Shown here piece after piece: positions 34,084 to 41,061 of a DNA stretch of 42,119 nucleotides. How positions within the stretch are numbered: the first letter of the stretch is position 1; every line of letters starts with the position of its first letter. Location of the stretch: positions 1 to 42,119 of the forward strand of contig DXBY01000322.1 of the NCBI GenBank assembly GCA_019116305.1. The letters run 5' to 3'. Below the pieces are notes generated by a model, which worked only from the letters and a program-made list of their open reading frames with translations, searched no databases and was not told the origin of the DNA. The position numbers and the translations under genes were made by a program. This DNA is from Candidatus Ruania gallistercoris. GTDB taxonomy: Bacteria > Actinomycetota > Actinomycetes > Actinomycetales > Beutenbergiaceae.

Positions 34084-34133
34084 GGCGACGCGCTTCCGAG
34101 AACACCTGTCCGTCACCATCCACATCCGGACAT

Positions 34134-34169
34134 GCGGAGGGTCATGACCGACTGGCCATGACCCTCCGC
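34134..34169 (-). terminator. 13-bp stem terminator-like hairpin after the beta-helix gene
   Basis: GCGGAGGGTCATG (34134-34146) and CATGACCCTCCGC (34157-34169) form a perfect 13-bp stem with a 10-base loop, 33 bases past the stop of the leftward beta-helix gene. Long GC stems without a U-tract are usual at actinobacterial operon ends. The rest of 33909-34202 shows no gene. Confidence 0.6.
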
Positions 34170-34202
34170 TTGCTCAGCGGTTGTTGACGGACGTCCTCGT
34201 GG

Positions 34203-35597
34203 TCAGAGGTTGATCGGCTCGCCGGTCTCGTGCCAGACGTTCCCACTCCAGACGTTGCCGCGGACGCCGTTGTCGAACGCCGCGATCGGCCCGTACTGGC
34301 CGCAGTTCGGCCCATACCTGGTCGAGAAGTGGTTGTCGATGAACCGGATGTTCGACCCGTTCGGGTAGGGCTTGCTCCCGACGCTGCCTCCATACGCACA
34401 GTAGGAACCGGTCGTAGCAAGCAGGTTGTGCTCGATCAGGTAGTCCGTCACCGGGGCGAAGTCGCCGTACATCGGGATTGCCGCAGAGCAACCCCCGCCT
34501 TCACACAGGAGGACGTTGTTGATCAGCGCGTTCCCGGAACCGCCGTTGTTGCCTACCCCGCCACGATGTGCGCCGGAGTCTCCGGTCCGGGAGGAGAAGA
34601 TGTAGGAGTTGCTGATCGTGGTGTCGTGAACGACGCGGGAGGACCGCCCGACATTGTGGATGTGGCCGTGGTCGAAGGTGTAGCCACACTCCGGCGAGTA
34701 CAGCGGGATGTCGTTCTCGGCCGCACTCGCTCCATCGATCTCCACGTACTCGAACGTCACGTTTGTGGGGCAGGAGCCGTCAGCTGTGGGCAGCACCTGG
34801 ATCATGTAGGTCCCAGTGCCGTTGACGAGCACGTCCCGCACCGTCACGTTGTCATGCTGGACGGTCAACCGTCCGTTGACGGTCGTGCGCTCGATCACCT
34901 GCCCTGCTCGCGAGGAGGTGAGCGACCCCGTGGAGGACTGCGAGGCGTACCGGGGGCCGGTCGTCTCTGGGGTGGGCCAGTCACTATCCATCTCCGGAGG
35001 ATCCGTGGGCTCCGGCGACGGTTCCGGCGACGGCGCGGGCTCCGGCTCAGGCGACGGCGCGGGCTCCGGCGACGGTTCCGGCTCAGGCGACGGCGCGGGC
35101 CCAGTGGCGTTCAGCTCGAACGGCTCACCATCCACAGTGCTGTCGATGACCGCGGTCGGATTGTCGCCTTGGCTCATGAAGCTGTTCCGGCAACCCTCCA
35201 GCTCGACCCGTTCGGCGGTATAGCCGGCGAAGACGATGCCGTTGGTTCGATCAGGATCGAGACACTCGACCCTGGAGTCCTGGATCAGGGTGCCAGTCGC
35301 ACCCGGATAGATCCGAATGCTGTGGTGGCCGCCGTAGGTCACCGTCGTGTTCTTGATCGTGACATCGTCGGCCTGCACGGCGATGGAGCCTTGCACATGC
35401 AGACCATCGATCACGGCTCCGTCCTCGGTGACCGTGATGCTCCCTGACTCCGTCAGGTCGCTCGGTTGATTCTGACCTTCGGTATCGCGCGGAGCTGCAC
35501 TGGCTGTCGTCACGCTCCCCAGAGCGGTGAGGAGCACGGCCGTCATCGCGAGTCGAATACCGCGCGTGCGGCGTTCTCTGGTTCTGTTGCTGATCAC
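34203..35597 (-). CDS. Secreted beta-helix protein with Pro/Glu-repeat linker
   Basis: A 464-residue exported protein. A signal peptide (about residues 1-35, ending TTASAAP) leads into a short beta-helix part (50-160). A linker of PSPEPEP-type repeats (about 166-200) follows, then a larger beta-helix part (about 230-464). The first coils are duplicated: VIDGLHVQGSIAVQADDVTI in the first part and VIERTTVNGRLTVQHDNVTV in the second. The second part matches the lipoprotein at 31399-32370 (TTGSYCAYGGSVGSKPYPNG, YGPNCGQYGPIAAF). Many Cys suggest disulfides. The GTG start at 35597 has GGGAGA upstream. Probably acts on or binds the surface polysaccharide outside the cell; the reaction is unknown. 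It is transcribed alone, with a long leader. Confidence 0.8.
   Translation of the reverse strand: MISNRTRERRTRGIRLAMTAVLLTALGSVTTASAAPRDTEGQNQPSDLTESGSITVTEDGAVIDGLHVQGSIAVQADDVTIKNTTVTYGGHHSIRIYPGATGTLIQDSRVECLDPDRTNGIVFAGYTAERVELEGCRNSFMSQGDNPTAVIDSTVDGEPFELNATGPAPSPEPEPSPEPAPSPEPEPAPSPEPSPEPTDPPEMDSDWPTPETTGPRYASQSSTGSLTSSRAGQVIERTTVNGRLTVQHDNVTVRDVLVNGTGTYMIQVLPTADGSCPTNVTFEYVEIDGASAAENDIPLYSPECGYTFDHGHIHNVGRSSRVVHDTTISNSYIFSSRTGDSGAHRGGVGNNGGSGNALINNVLLCEGGGCSAAIPMYGDFAPVTDYLIEHNLLATTGSYCAYGGSVGSKPYPNGSNIRFIDNHFSTRYGPNCGQYGPIAAFDNGVRGNVWSGNVWHETGEPINL
35009..35100. repeat. Short direct repeats encoding a Pro/Glu/Ser linker
   Basis: GGCTCCGGCGACGGTTCCGG and GGCGACGGCGCGGG-type units recur several times in tandem here. 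On the minus strand they encode the PSPEPEP-like linker between the two beta-helix parts. Such slippage-prone repeats often vary in number between strains. Confidence 0.8.
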
Positions 35598-36021
35598 AGT
35601 GTGGGGTTCTCCCTCGGTGGTCAGGCAGCCTCGTGGAGACTGCCTCGGACGATCGAGGCCCTGGCAGATCGACGTACCCGGACCTTCCGCACCCGGTTCG
35701 AGTCCCGATGTCGGTGCAGCGCCTAGGGCGTGCTGCGATCAGGGTCTTGCCGTGGAGCGGGTGGGTACCCCCGCCCGAGCACTCATTCGCCTCGCCACAA
35801 TCGCGGTGCGATAGAGGAGCCCGGACCCGAAGTGGCGGCACGACCGGATGCTGCAGATCCCGCCACCACCATTCAGATGTCACAGCAAGGTAACAGCGCC
35901 CGAGGGAGGGCGAAAGTTGAGTTCCCGCGCCCCCGCCGCCGGGCGACCGTGATCGGCCAGTGAACCGCTCCTCACCGTCATCAACGCATTCGAACCGGGA
36001 CTGTCTCCACTGTGACAAGAA
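35598..36021 (-). other. 424-base non-coding gap: leader of the beta-helix gene
   Basis: No supported gene lies here; the frames through it have no conserved features. On the minus strand it is the region before the beta-helix GTG and after the SDR stop. It holds a compact hairpin, GCAGCGCC (35716-35723) with GGC (35727-35729) and GCTGC (35732-35736), and a nearby GCGGG/CCCGC stem around 35757-35775. These could belong to a structured leader, but I could not match them to a known riboswitch class. Confidence 0.4.
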
Positions 36022-37059
36022 TCACTCTGTAGGTGAGGAACGCCAGCGCAGCTCCGAATCGAGGCGGCCGGCCCCCTGGTGGTCCAGCACCGTACGGATC
36101 CGCAGGTACTTGGCTGAGGTGAACTCCTCGGCCGTGAGGCCGTGGTCCCGGTATGCCCGGTACAGCTCCTCCACCCCGGCCGGTACTGTCCACTTCGCCC
36201 GGAAGGCGGGCAGCTCATCGGCGATCCGGGAGAAGTCCACCCTGTAGTTGCGTGCATCTGCGCTCGCTCCGGGTGCGTACTCCACCACCGCTCCGGGCAC
36301 CACCTGCGCCACGATGTCCGCGACCTCCTTGACCCGGTAGTTCTCCGCCGTCACGCCCACGTTGAAGGCGCGATCGTGCACCACCTCCCGCGGGGCCTCG
36401 AGTGCGGCCAGGAATGCTCGGGAGATGTCTTCGATGTGGATCAGTGGCCGCCAGGGCATCCCATCGGACTTGATGAGCACCTTGCCCGTGGTCACGGCAT
36501 ACCCCACGAGGTTGTTCACCATGAGGTCCGCGCGCAGGCTGGGCGAGACCCCGTAGGCGGTGGCGTTGCGCAGATAGACGGGACTGAACCGGTCATCGGC
36601 AAGCCGGGTGAGGTCCTGCTCCACCTTGATCTTGGACTCCCCGTACGGGGTGAGCGGATTGAACCCGGCCGACTCGGTGAGGTGCTCGTCGCCGGCCGCA
36701 CCGTAGAGGCTGCACGAGGAGGAGAACAGGAACCGGCCGACCCCGGCCTGCTTCGCAGACTCGGCGAGCTGCACCGTGGCCAGGTGGTTGATGTCGTAGG
36801 TCAGTTGGGGCCGCAGGTCGCCGAGGGCGTCGTTGGACAGCGCCGCCAGGGCGATGACGGCGTCGACTCCCTCGAGGTCAGCCGGCTTCACCTCGCGCAG
36901 ATCCTTGCGGATCACCTCGGTCGGTCTCACTTCGTCATCGAACTGGCAGCCTTCGTAGTAGAAGGTGTCCAGGCCGACGACGTCGTGTCCCGCCGTGCGT
37001 AGCAACGGCACCATGACCTGCCCGATGTAGCCGTTGTGACCGGTGACCAGGACTCTCAC
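36022..37059 (-). CDS. NAD-dependent epimerase/dehydratase (extended SDR)
   Basis: A 345-residue nucleotide-sugar-modifying SDR. The NAD loop is VTGHNGYIG (G7, G10, G13), the catalytic pair is Y139/K143 in PYGESKIK with SSSCSLYG supplying the Ser, and the substrate domain has NVGVTAENYRVKEV. Extended SDRs of this type epimerise, dehydrate or reduce nucleotide-linked sugars. Its ATG overlaps the stop of the PIG-L gene by four bases. It is the last gene of the leftward operon that also carries an RfbF-like nucleotidyltransferase and two sugar methyltransferases, so it probably acts on the same nucleotide sugar. Which reaction it carries out cannot be read. Confidence 0.9.
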   Translation of the reverse strand: MRVLVTGHNGYIGQVMVPLLRTAGHDVVGLDTFYYEGCQFDDEVRPTEVIRKDLREVKPADLEGVDAVIALAALSNDALGDLRPQLTYDINHLATVQLAESAKQAGVGRFLFSSSCSLYGAAGDEHLTESAGFNPLTPYGESKIKVEQDLTRLADDRFSPVYLRNATAYGVSPSLRADLMVNNLVGYAVTTGKVLIKSDGMPWRPLIHIEDISRAFLAALEAPREVVHDRAFNVGVTAENYRVKEVADIVAQVVPGAVVEYAPGASADARNYRVDFSRIADELPAFRAKWTVPAGVEELYRAYRDHGLTAEEFTSAKYLRIRTVLDHQGAGRLDSELRWRSSPTE

Positions 37060-37727
37060 GATGCTTCTCCTCCGAGTAGTACGGCCTTGCGGTTGTAGAA
37101 CGCCTCAGCGTGACGGTCGGGGGCGTGACACTCCATCCCCCGCAGGCGCATCAAGCCACGGAAGGTGTCGTCGTCGTACCAGGGTTTGGCGAACTGGGAG
37201 GGGTAGTGCTGGCCGAGCACGCGCAGCTTGTTCGCCACCTCCTGCTCCGAGAGCGGAACGAACACGTTCGGGCTGCCCAGGTCGCCGTCCCACTTCGGGA
37301 TCTCGTACTCCAGGATCAGGTGGTTCCTGAACGTGTTCCAGGTCAGGTCCGAGAGGGTGCGGTGGTCCTGGTGCCGGTCGTGACGCTGGTGGGTCAGCAC
37401 CAGGTGCGGGTCGAACTCGGACTTGATCAGCTCGAACCGGTTCTTGATCACGTCCCCGGCGTAGGGGAAGTAGGACTCGCGGAACTCCCCCACCCAGATC
37501 GTCAGGTCCACGGCGCGCTCCAGCAGATCAGTCGCCGCCGCTCGGGCTTCGGCGGCTCGCTGCGGTGTGGAGGAGAACACCTCGTAACGCACCTCGAGGC
37601 CACCGGGCCGGTTCACCAGTCGGCCGAGAGTGCCCCCGCAGCCGATCTCCACATCGTCGGGGTGGGCACCCAGGGCCAGCACGCGCATCGGTGCGGCCGG
37701 ATCAACACCGAGGTCGAGGGAGATCAT
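37056..37727 (-). CDS. PIG-L/LmbE-family deacetylase
   Basis: A 223-residue zinc hydrolase of the PIG-L family, which removes N-acetyl groups from amino sugars or related compounds. The metal motif LALGAHPDDVEIGCGG has His22, Asp24 and Asp25, and the second metal His lies in THQRHDRHQDHRTL. The ATG at 37727 is chosen because it overlaps the preceding stop (ATGA); an in-frame ATG at 37688 (MRVLALGAHPDD) is the other option. It is translationally coupled on both sides, to the RfbF-like and the SDR genes. Within the operon it may make a free amine on a nucleotide sugar, which methyltransferases could then modify. The substrate is inferred. Confidence 0.88.
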   Translation of the reverse strand: MISLDLGVDPAAPMRVLALGAHPDDVEIGCGGTLGRLVNRPGGLEVRYEVFSSTPQRAAEARAAATDLLERAVDLTIWVGEFRESYFPYAGDVIKNRFELIKSEFDPHLVLTHQRHDRHQDHRTLSDLTWNTFRNHLILEYEIPKWDGDLGSPNVFVPLSEQEVANKLRVLGQHYPSQFAKPWYDDDTFRGLMRLRGMECHAPDRHAEAFYNRKAVLLGGEAS

Positions 37728-38518
37728 GCCGGTGCCACCTGATCCCGTTCCCAGACCTTCCACGGCGCCTGGCCGCGTGCGTTCATCTCCTCCATCCCCT
37801 GCCGGTCCTTGAACGTGTCCATCCCCGCCCAGAATCCGTCGTACTTGTAGCCGACGAGCTTGCGCGCCTCGAGCAGTCGGCCGAAGGGTTCGTAGACGAG
37901 CTCCTCACCGGGGCGGATGTAGTCGAACACCTCCCGGCGGAGCACGAAGAAGCCGGCGTTGACCCACATCCCGGCACCGCCGGACTCGGTGATCCCGGTC
38001 ACGTGCGAGGCGTCGTCGAAGTTCACGATGTGGAATGTCTGGCTGGGTTTGGTGCACAGGAAGGTCGCGATCGCGTCATGGGAGTGGGCGTGGTCGATCA
38101 GCGCGGGCAGCGGCACGCTGGAGAGCCCGTCACTGTAGTTCGCGAGGAACTCGGTGTCATCGCCGAGGAAGTCCTGCACCTTCACCATCCGCTGGCCGAT
38201 GTTCGTGGTCAGGCCGGTGTCCACGAACGTGATGTTCCAGTCCTCGGTGTCGGTGTGCAGCATCGTGATCTCCCGGCCACCGCCGGAGAGGACGAAGTCG
38301 TTGCTGAGCCACTCCTTGTAGTGCAGGAAGTACTCCTTGATCACCTCGCCCTTGTACCCGAGGCACACGATGAACTCGGTGTGGCCGTAGTGGGCGTAGT
38401 ACTTCATCAGGTGCCAGATGATCGGGCGTGAACCGATCGGCACCATCGGCTTGGGCACCGACTCGGAGTACTCACGCATCCGCATCCCCATGCCGCCGGC
38501 GAACAGCACCACCTTCAT
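37724..38518 (-). CDS. Glucose-1-phosphate cytidylyltransferase-like nucleotidyltransferase (RfbF-like)
   Basis: A 264-residue sugar nucleotidyltransferase. The nucleotide-binding N-terminus VVLFAGGMGMRMREYSESVP with KPMVPIGSRPIIWHLMKYYA matches RfbF, which makes CDP-glucose from CTP and glucose-1-phosphate. LANYSDGL carries the metal-site aspartate and DGFWAGMDTFKDRQ the late conserved block. The reading frame continues upstream to 39043, but that part is a shadow of the methyltransferase gene; the ATG at 38518 overlaps its stop. No CDP-glucose 4,6-dehydratase is visible in the window, so the downstream fate of the nucleotide sugar is open. It may use another base or sugar. Confidence 0.87.
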   Translation of the reverse strand: MKVVLFAGGMGMRMREYSESVPKPMVPIGSRPIIWHLMKYYAHYGHTEFIVCLGYKGEVIKEYFLHYKEWLSNDFVLSGGGREITMLHTDTEDWNITFVDTGLTTNIGQRMVKVQDFLGDDTEFLANYSDGLSSVPLPALIDHAHSHDAIATFLCTKPSQTFHIVNFDDASHVTGITESGGAGMWVNAGFFVLRREVFDYIRPGEELVYEPFGRLLEARKLVGYKYDGFWAGMDTFKDRQGMEEMNARGQAPWKVWERDQVAPA

Positions 38519-39792
38519 CGCGGGCTCCCCACCGGCTGCGGCCAGTCGACGATGGTGGCCTCCGGGATGGGCACCACGCACCGGCCACCCCACTCCGTGA
38601 TGTAGTGCAGCTGCGCGACGATCTCCTCCTTGAGGTTCCAGGGCAGGATCAACACATAGTCGGGCTTGGTCTCCGCGATCCGGGACGGCTCGTGGATCGG
38701 GATGTGGGTGCCGGGCGTGAACCGGCCGTGCTTGTACGGATTCCGGTCCACGGTGTAGTCGAGGAAGTCGGTACCGATCCCGCAGTAGTTGAGCAAGGTG
38801 TTCCCCTTGCCCGGTGCGCCGTAGCCGACCACGTGTGCGCCCTCCCGCTTGACGGCGATGAGGAACTCGAGCAGTTTGCGCTTGGTCTCGCGCACCTGCT
38901 CGGCGAACAGCTCGTAGGTCTGTGGCCGCTCCAGGCCGGCGGCCAGCTCTCGACGGCGGAGCTCGAGCAGACGCTCGCTCCCCGCCGGCGCCTCCGCACC
39001 GGCGTGGGTGGCATGGATCCGCAGCGACCCGCCATGCGTCCACAGCTCCTCGACGTCGTGGATCACCAGTCCGTGGGCCGCGAAGACCCGTTCGGCGGTG
39101 ATCAGGGAGAAGTAGGAGAAGTGCTCGTGATAGATCGTGTCGAACTGGTTCTCCTCCATCAGGCGCAGCAGGTGCGGGAACTCGATGGTGATCAGGCCCC
39201 GGGGTGCGAGCAGGAGCTTCATCCCGGCCACGAAGGTGTTCAGATCGGGTACCTGCGCCAACACGTTGTTGCCGGCGATCAGGTCGGCAGTGGTGCCCTC
39301 GGCCACCAGCCGCCGGGCCAGGTGTTCGTCGAAGAACTCCACCAAGGTGGGCACGTTCCGCTCCCCGACCGCGACCTTAGCCACGTTCGCCGCGGGTTCG
39401 ATGCCGAGTACCGGGATGTCGGCCTGCACGAAGAACTGCAGGAGGTAGCCGTCGTTGCTGGCAAGCTCCACGACCAGGCTGTCCGGCCCGAGTCCGCGCT
39501 CGGCGATCATCGTCTCCACGTACCGGCGAGCGTGTGCCAACCAGGCGTCGGAGTAGGCGGAGAAGTAGGCGTATTCGGTGAAGATCTCCTCCCGGCTCAC
39601 ATACTCCTGCAGCTGCACGAGGAAGCACTGGTCGCACACCCAGGTGTGCAGCGGGTAGAACGGTTCCATCGCGTTCACCTGGTCCGCTGGGACGAAGCTC
39701 TCGCACAGGGGCGTCATACCCAGGTCGGCGAAGGTGCGGGTCAGCACTGCCCCGCAGAAGCGGCACGGGCCGCCGGTCAGCGCGTCGGACAT
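38515..39792 (-). CDS. Sugar C-methyltransferase-like, zinc-binding SAM methyltransferase
   Basis: A 425-residue protein in three parts. An N-terminal zinc module has Cys10, Cys13, Cys53 and Cys56. A SAM-binding Rossmann domain has VVELASNDGYLLQFF, AGNNVLAQVPD and YHEHFSYFSL. A C-terminal Methyltransf_14-like domain has VVGYGAPGKGNTLLNYCG. This is the plan of TylC3/EvaC-type C-3 methyltransferases acting on nucleotide-linked keto sugars. Its stop overlaps the RfbF-like gene. With that neighbour it suggests a C-methylated, possibly branched CDP-sugar. Sequence does not prove the position methylated. Confidence 0.87.
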   Translation of the reverse strand: MSDALTGGPCRFCGAVLTRTFADLGMTPLCESFVPADQVNAMEPFYPLHTWVCDQCFLVQLQEYVSREEIFTEYAYFSAYSDAWLAHARRYVETMIAERGLGPDSLVVELASNDGYLLQFFVQADIPVLGIEPAANVAKVAVGERNVPTLVEFFDEHLARRLVAEGTTADLIAGNNVLAQVPDLNTFVAGMKLLLAPRGLITIEFPHLLRLMEENQFDTIYHEHFSYFSLITAERVFAAHGLVIHDVEELWTHGGSLRIHATHAGAEAPAGSERLLELRRRELAAGLERPQTYELFAEQVRETKRKLLEFLIAVKREGAHVVGYGAPGKGNTLLNYCGIGTDFLDYTVDRNPYKHGRFTPGTHIPIHEPSRIAETKPDYVLILPWNLKEEIVAQLHYITEWGGRCVVPIPEATIVDWPQPVGSPR

Positions 39793-39806
39793 GGTATTTC
39801 CCCCGA

Positions 39807-41048
39807 TCAGATGGTCTGGATAGTGGCGTCGATGCCGAGCTCGGTGAGGGTCTGCGCGATCTCGTTCGCGTAGTACGGGTTCATCACCAGAACAGTTCCG
39901 GGCGGGTCGGCGACCAGGGACTCTGGCGCCACCACCACCTGCCCGGTCCCGGCGAGGTAGGTGCCCTGCTTGCGGGGATTCACGTCCACCACTGTGTCGA
40001 TGGCGTCGGTCTCACCGAGCAGGTTGAAGAAGCCGACGGCCTTGGCTCCCGCTCCCCAGGCGACCGTCCGCTCGCTGGCGTCGGCGAGAGCGGCCAGCAG
40101 GTCCGCCCACGTCGACACCCGTTCCCGGGCGCGGGCGTCGAAGGCCTGGATATCGGCCAGGGCGGCTGGCTCAGGTGGCGTCGGCGACACCTGTTCGGAC
40201 ACCTGGGCCGGCCGTGCCTCCACGGAGAGGAACTGTCCGTCGTAGCACTCGCGCAGGTCGAGGATCTCGAAGCCGGCTCCCTCCACCACCGTGCGCAACG
40301 AGGAGGCGAGGAAGTAGGAGACGTGCTCGTAGATCAGGTCCCCGACCGACAGCCGGCGCAACGCCAGCAGTGCGTTCGGGACCTCGAGGTAGAGCACGGT
40401 GCCGGCTCGGTCGGCGATACCGTCCCGTACCGAGCGCAGCATCCCGGCAGGGTCCGCCACGTGCTCCAGCACGTGCCGGCACAGGATCAGGTCCGCGTCG
40501 GTGTCCACCTGGTCCCGGGAGAAGTACTCGTTCACTACCCGCACCCGGTCCGGCAGCGGTCCGGCGTGCACCGGGTCGTAGCTCGGGTCGAAGCCGACGC
40601 CGCGGTTCTCGCCGATCGCGCAGACCAGGCCGAGGAAGTGGCCACTCCCACTGCCGATCTCCACCACATCGGCGTCCCGAATGCCGTAGCTGTCGATGAG
40701 ACGCCTAGCCAGGCGCCGCTCGTAGTCCTGGAACACCGCGGAGAAGTGCAGGGCGTTGTCGTAGCTGTGCCCGTAGGTGTTCCGGGCCTCGTCGAAGGCG
40801 GTGTTGTAGACCAGCCCACAGGCCGCGCAGTAGCCGAGGTCGAGGTCGCCGCGGGGGCAGTCGATCGCTTCTCGGCGGGTGGGCCAGAGGATCCCGACGT
40901 GGGTCGGCACGTCCGCTTGTGCATAGAAGGGGTGGAGCTCCGCCGTCTCGCACACCGGGCAGCGCGGTCCCGGACGCACCCTCGTCGTCACGGTCCAGGC
41001 ACTGGTCTGGGGCGGCTCGGCTCGCGGGGTGATTGGTTGCCCTACCAC
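39807..41048 (-). CDS. Second zinc-binding SAM methyltransferase
   Basis: A 413-residue relative of the downstream methyltransferase, with the same order of parts: zinc module Cys30, Cys33, Cys74, Cys77; SAM site VVEIGSGSGHFLGLV; LCRHVLEHVADP; and a C-terminal domain with AWGAGAKAVGFFNLLG and VVDVNPRKQGTYLAGTGQ. The GTG at 41048 lies 13 bases after the stop of the surface-protein gene. The first 20 residues are weakly conserved, so a later start is possible. Two such enzymes side by side suggest two methylation sites, or two related sugars. It lies 14 bases before the second methyltransferase gene. Confidence 0.85.
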   Translation of the reverse strand: MVGQPITPRAEPPQTSAWTVTTRVRPGPRCPVCETAELHPFYAQADVPTHVGILWPTRREAIDCPRGDLDLGYCAACGLVYNTAFDEARNTYGHSYDNALHFSAVFQDYERRLARRLIDSYGIRDADVVEIGSGSGHFLGLVCAIGENRGVGFDPSYDPVHAGPLPDRVRVVNEYFSRDQVDTDADLILCRHVLEHVADPAGMLRSVRDGIADRAGTVLYLEVPNALLALRRLSVGDLIYEHVSYFLASSLRTVVEGAGFEILDLRECYDGQFLSVEARPAQVSEQVSPTPPEPAALADIQAFDARARERVSTWADLLAALADASERTVAWGAGAKAVGFFNLLGETDAIDTVVDVNPRKQGTYLAGTGQVVVAPESLVADPPGTVLVMNPYYANEIAQTLTELGIDATIQTI

Positions 41049-41061
41049 TGGTGCACCCCCA

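Noticed and set aside
35716..35775. c-di-AMP (ydaO-like) or c-di-GMP riboswitch in the beta-helix leader
   Set aside because: A GGGCGGGGGTACCCACC stretch recalled the ydaO motif, but the other conserved segments of that class could not be found by eye, so no riboswitch is called.
38519..39043. Extension of the RfbF-like frame upstream of 38518
   Set aside because: This stretch is antiparallel-free shadow of the methyltransferase gene in another frame on the same strand; the nucleotidyltransferase motif starts at MKVVLFAGG and its ATG overlaps the methyltransferase stop.
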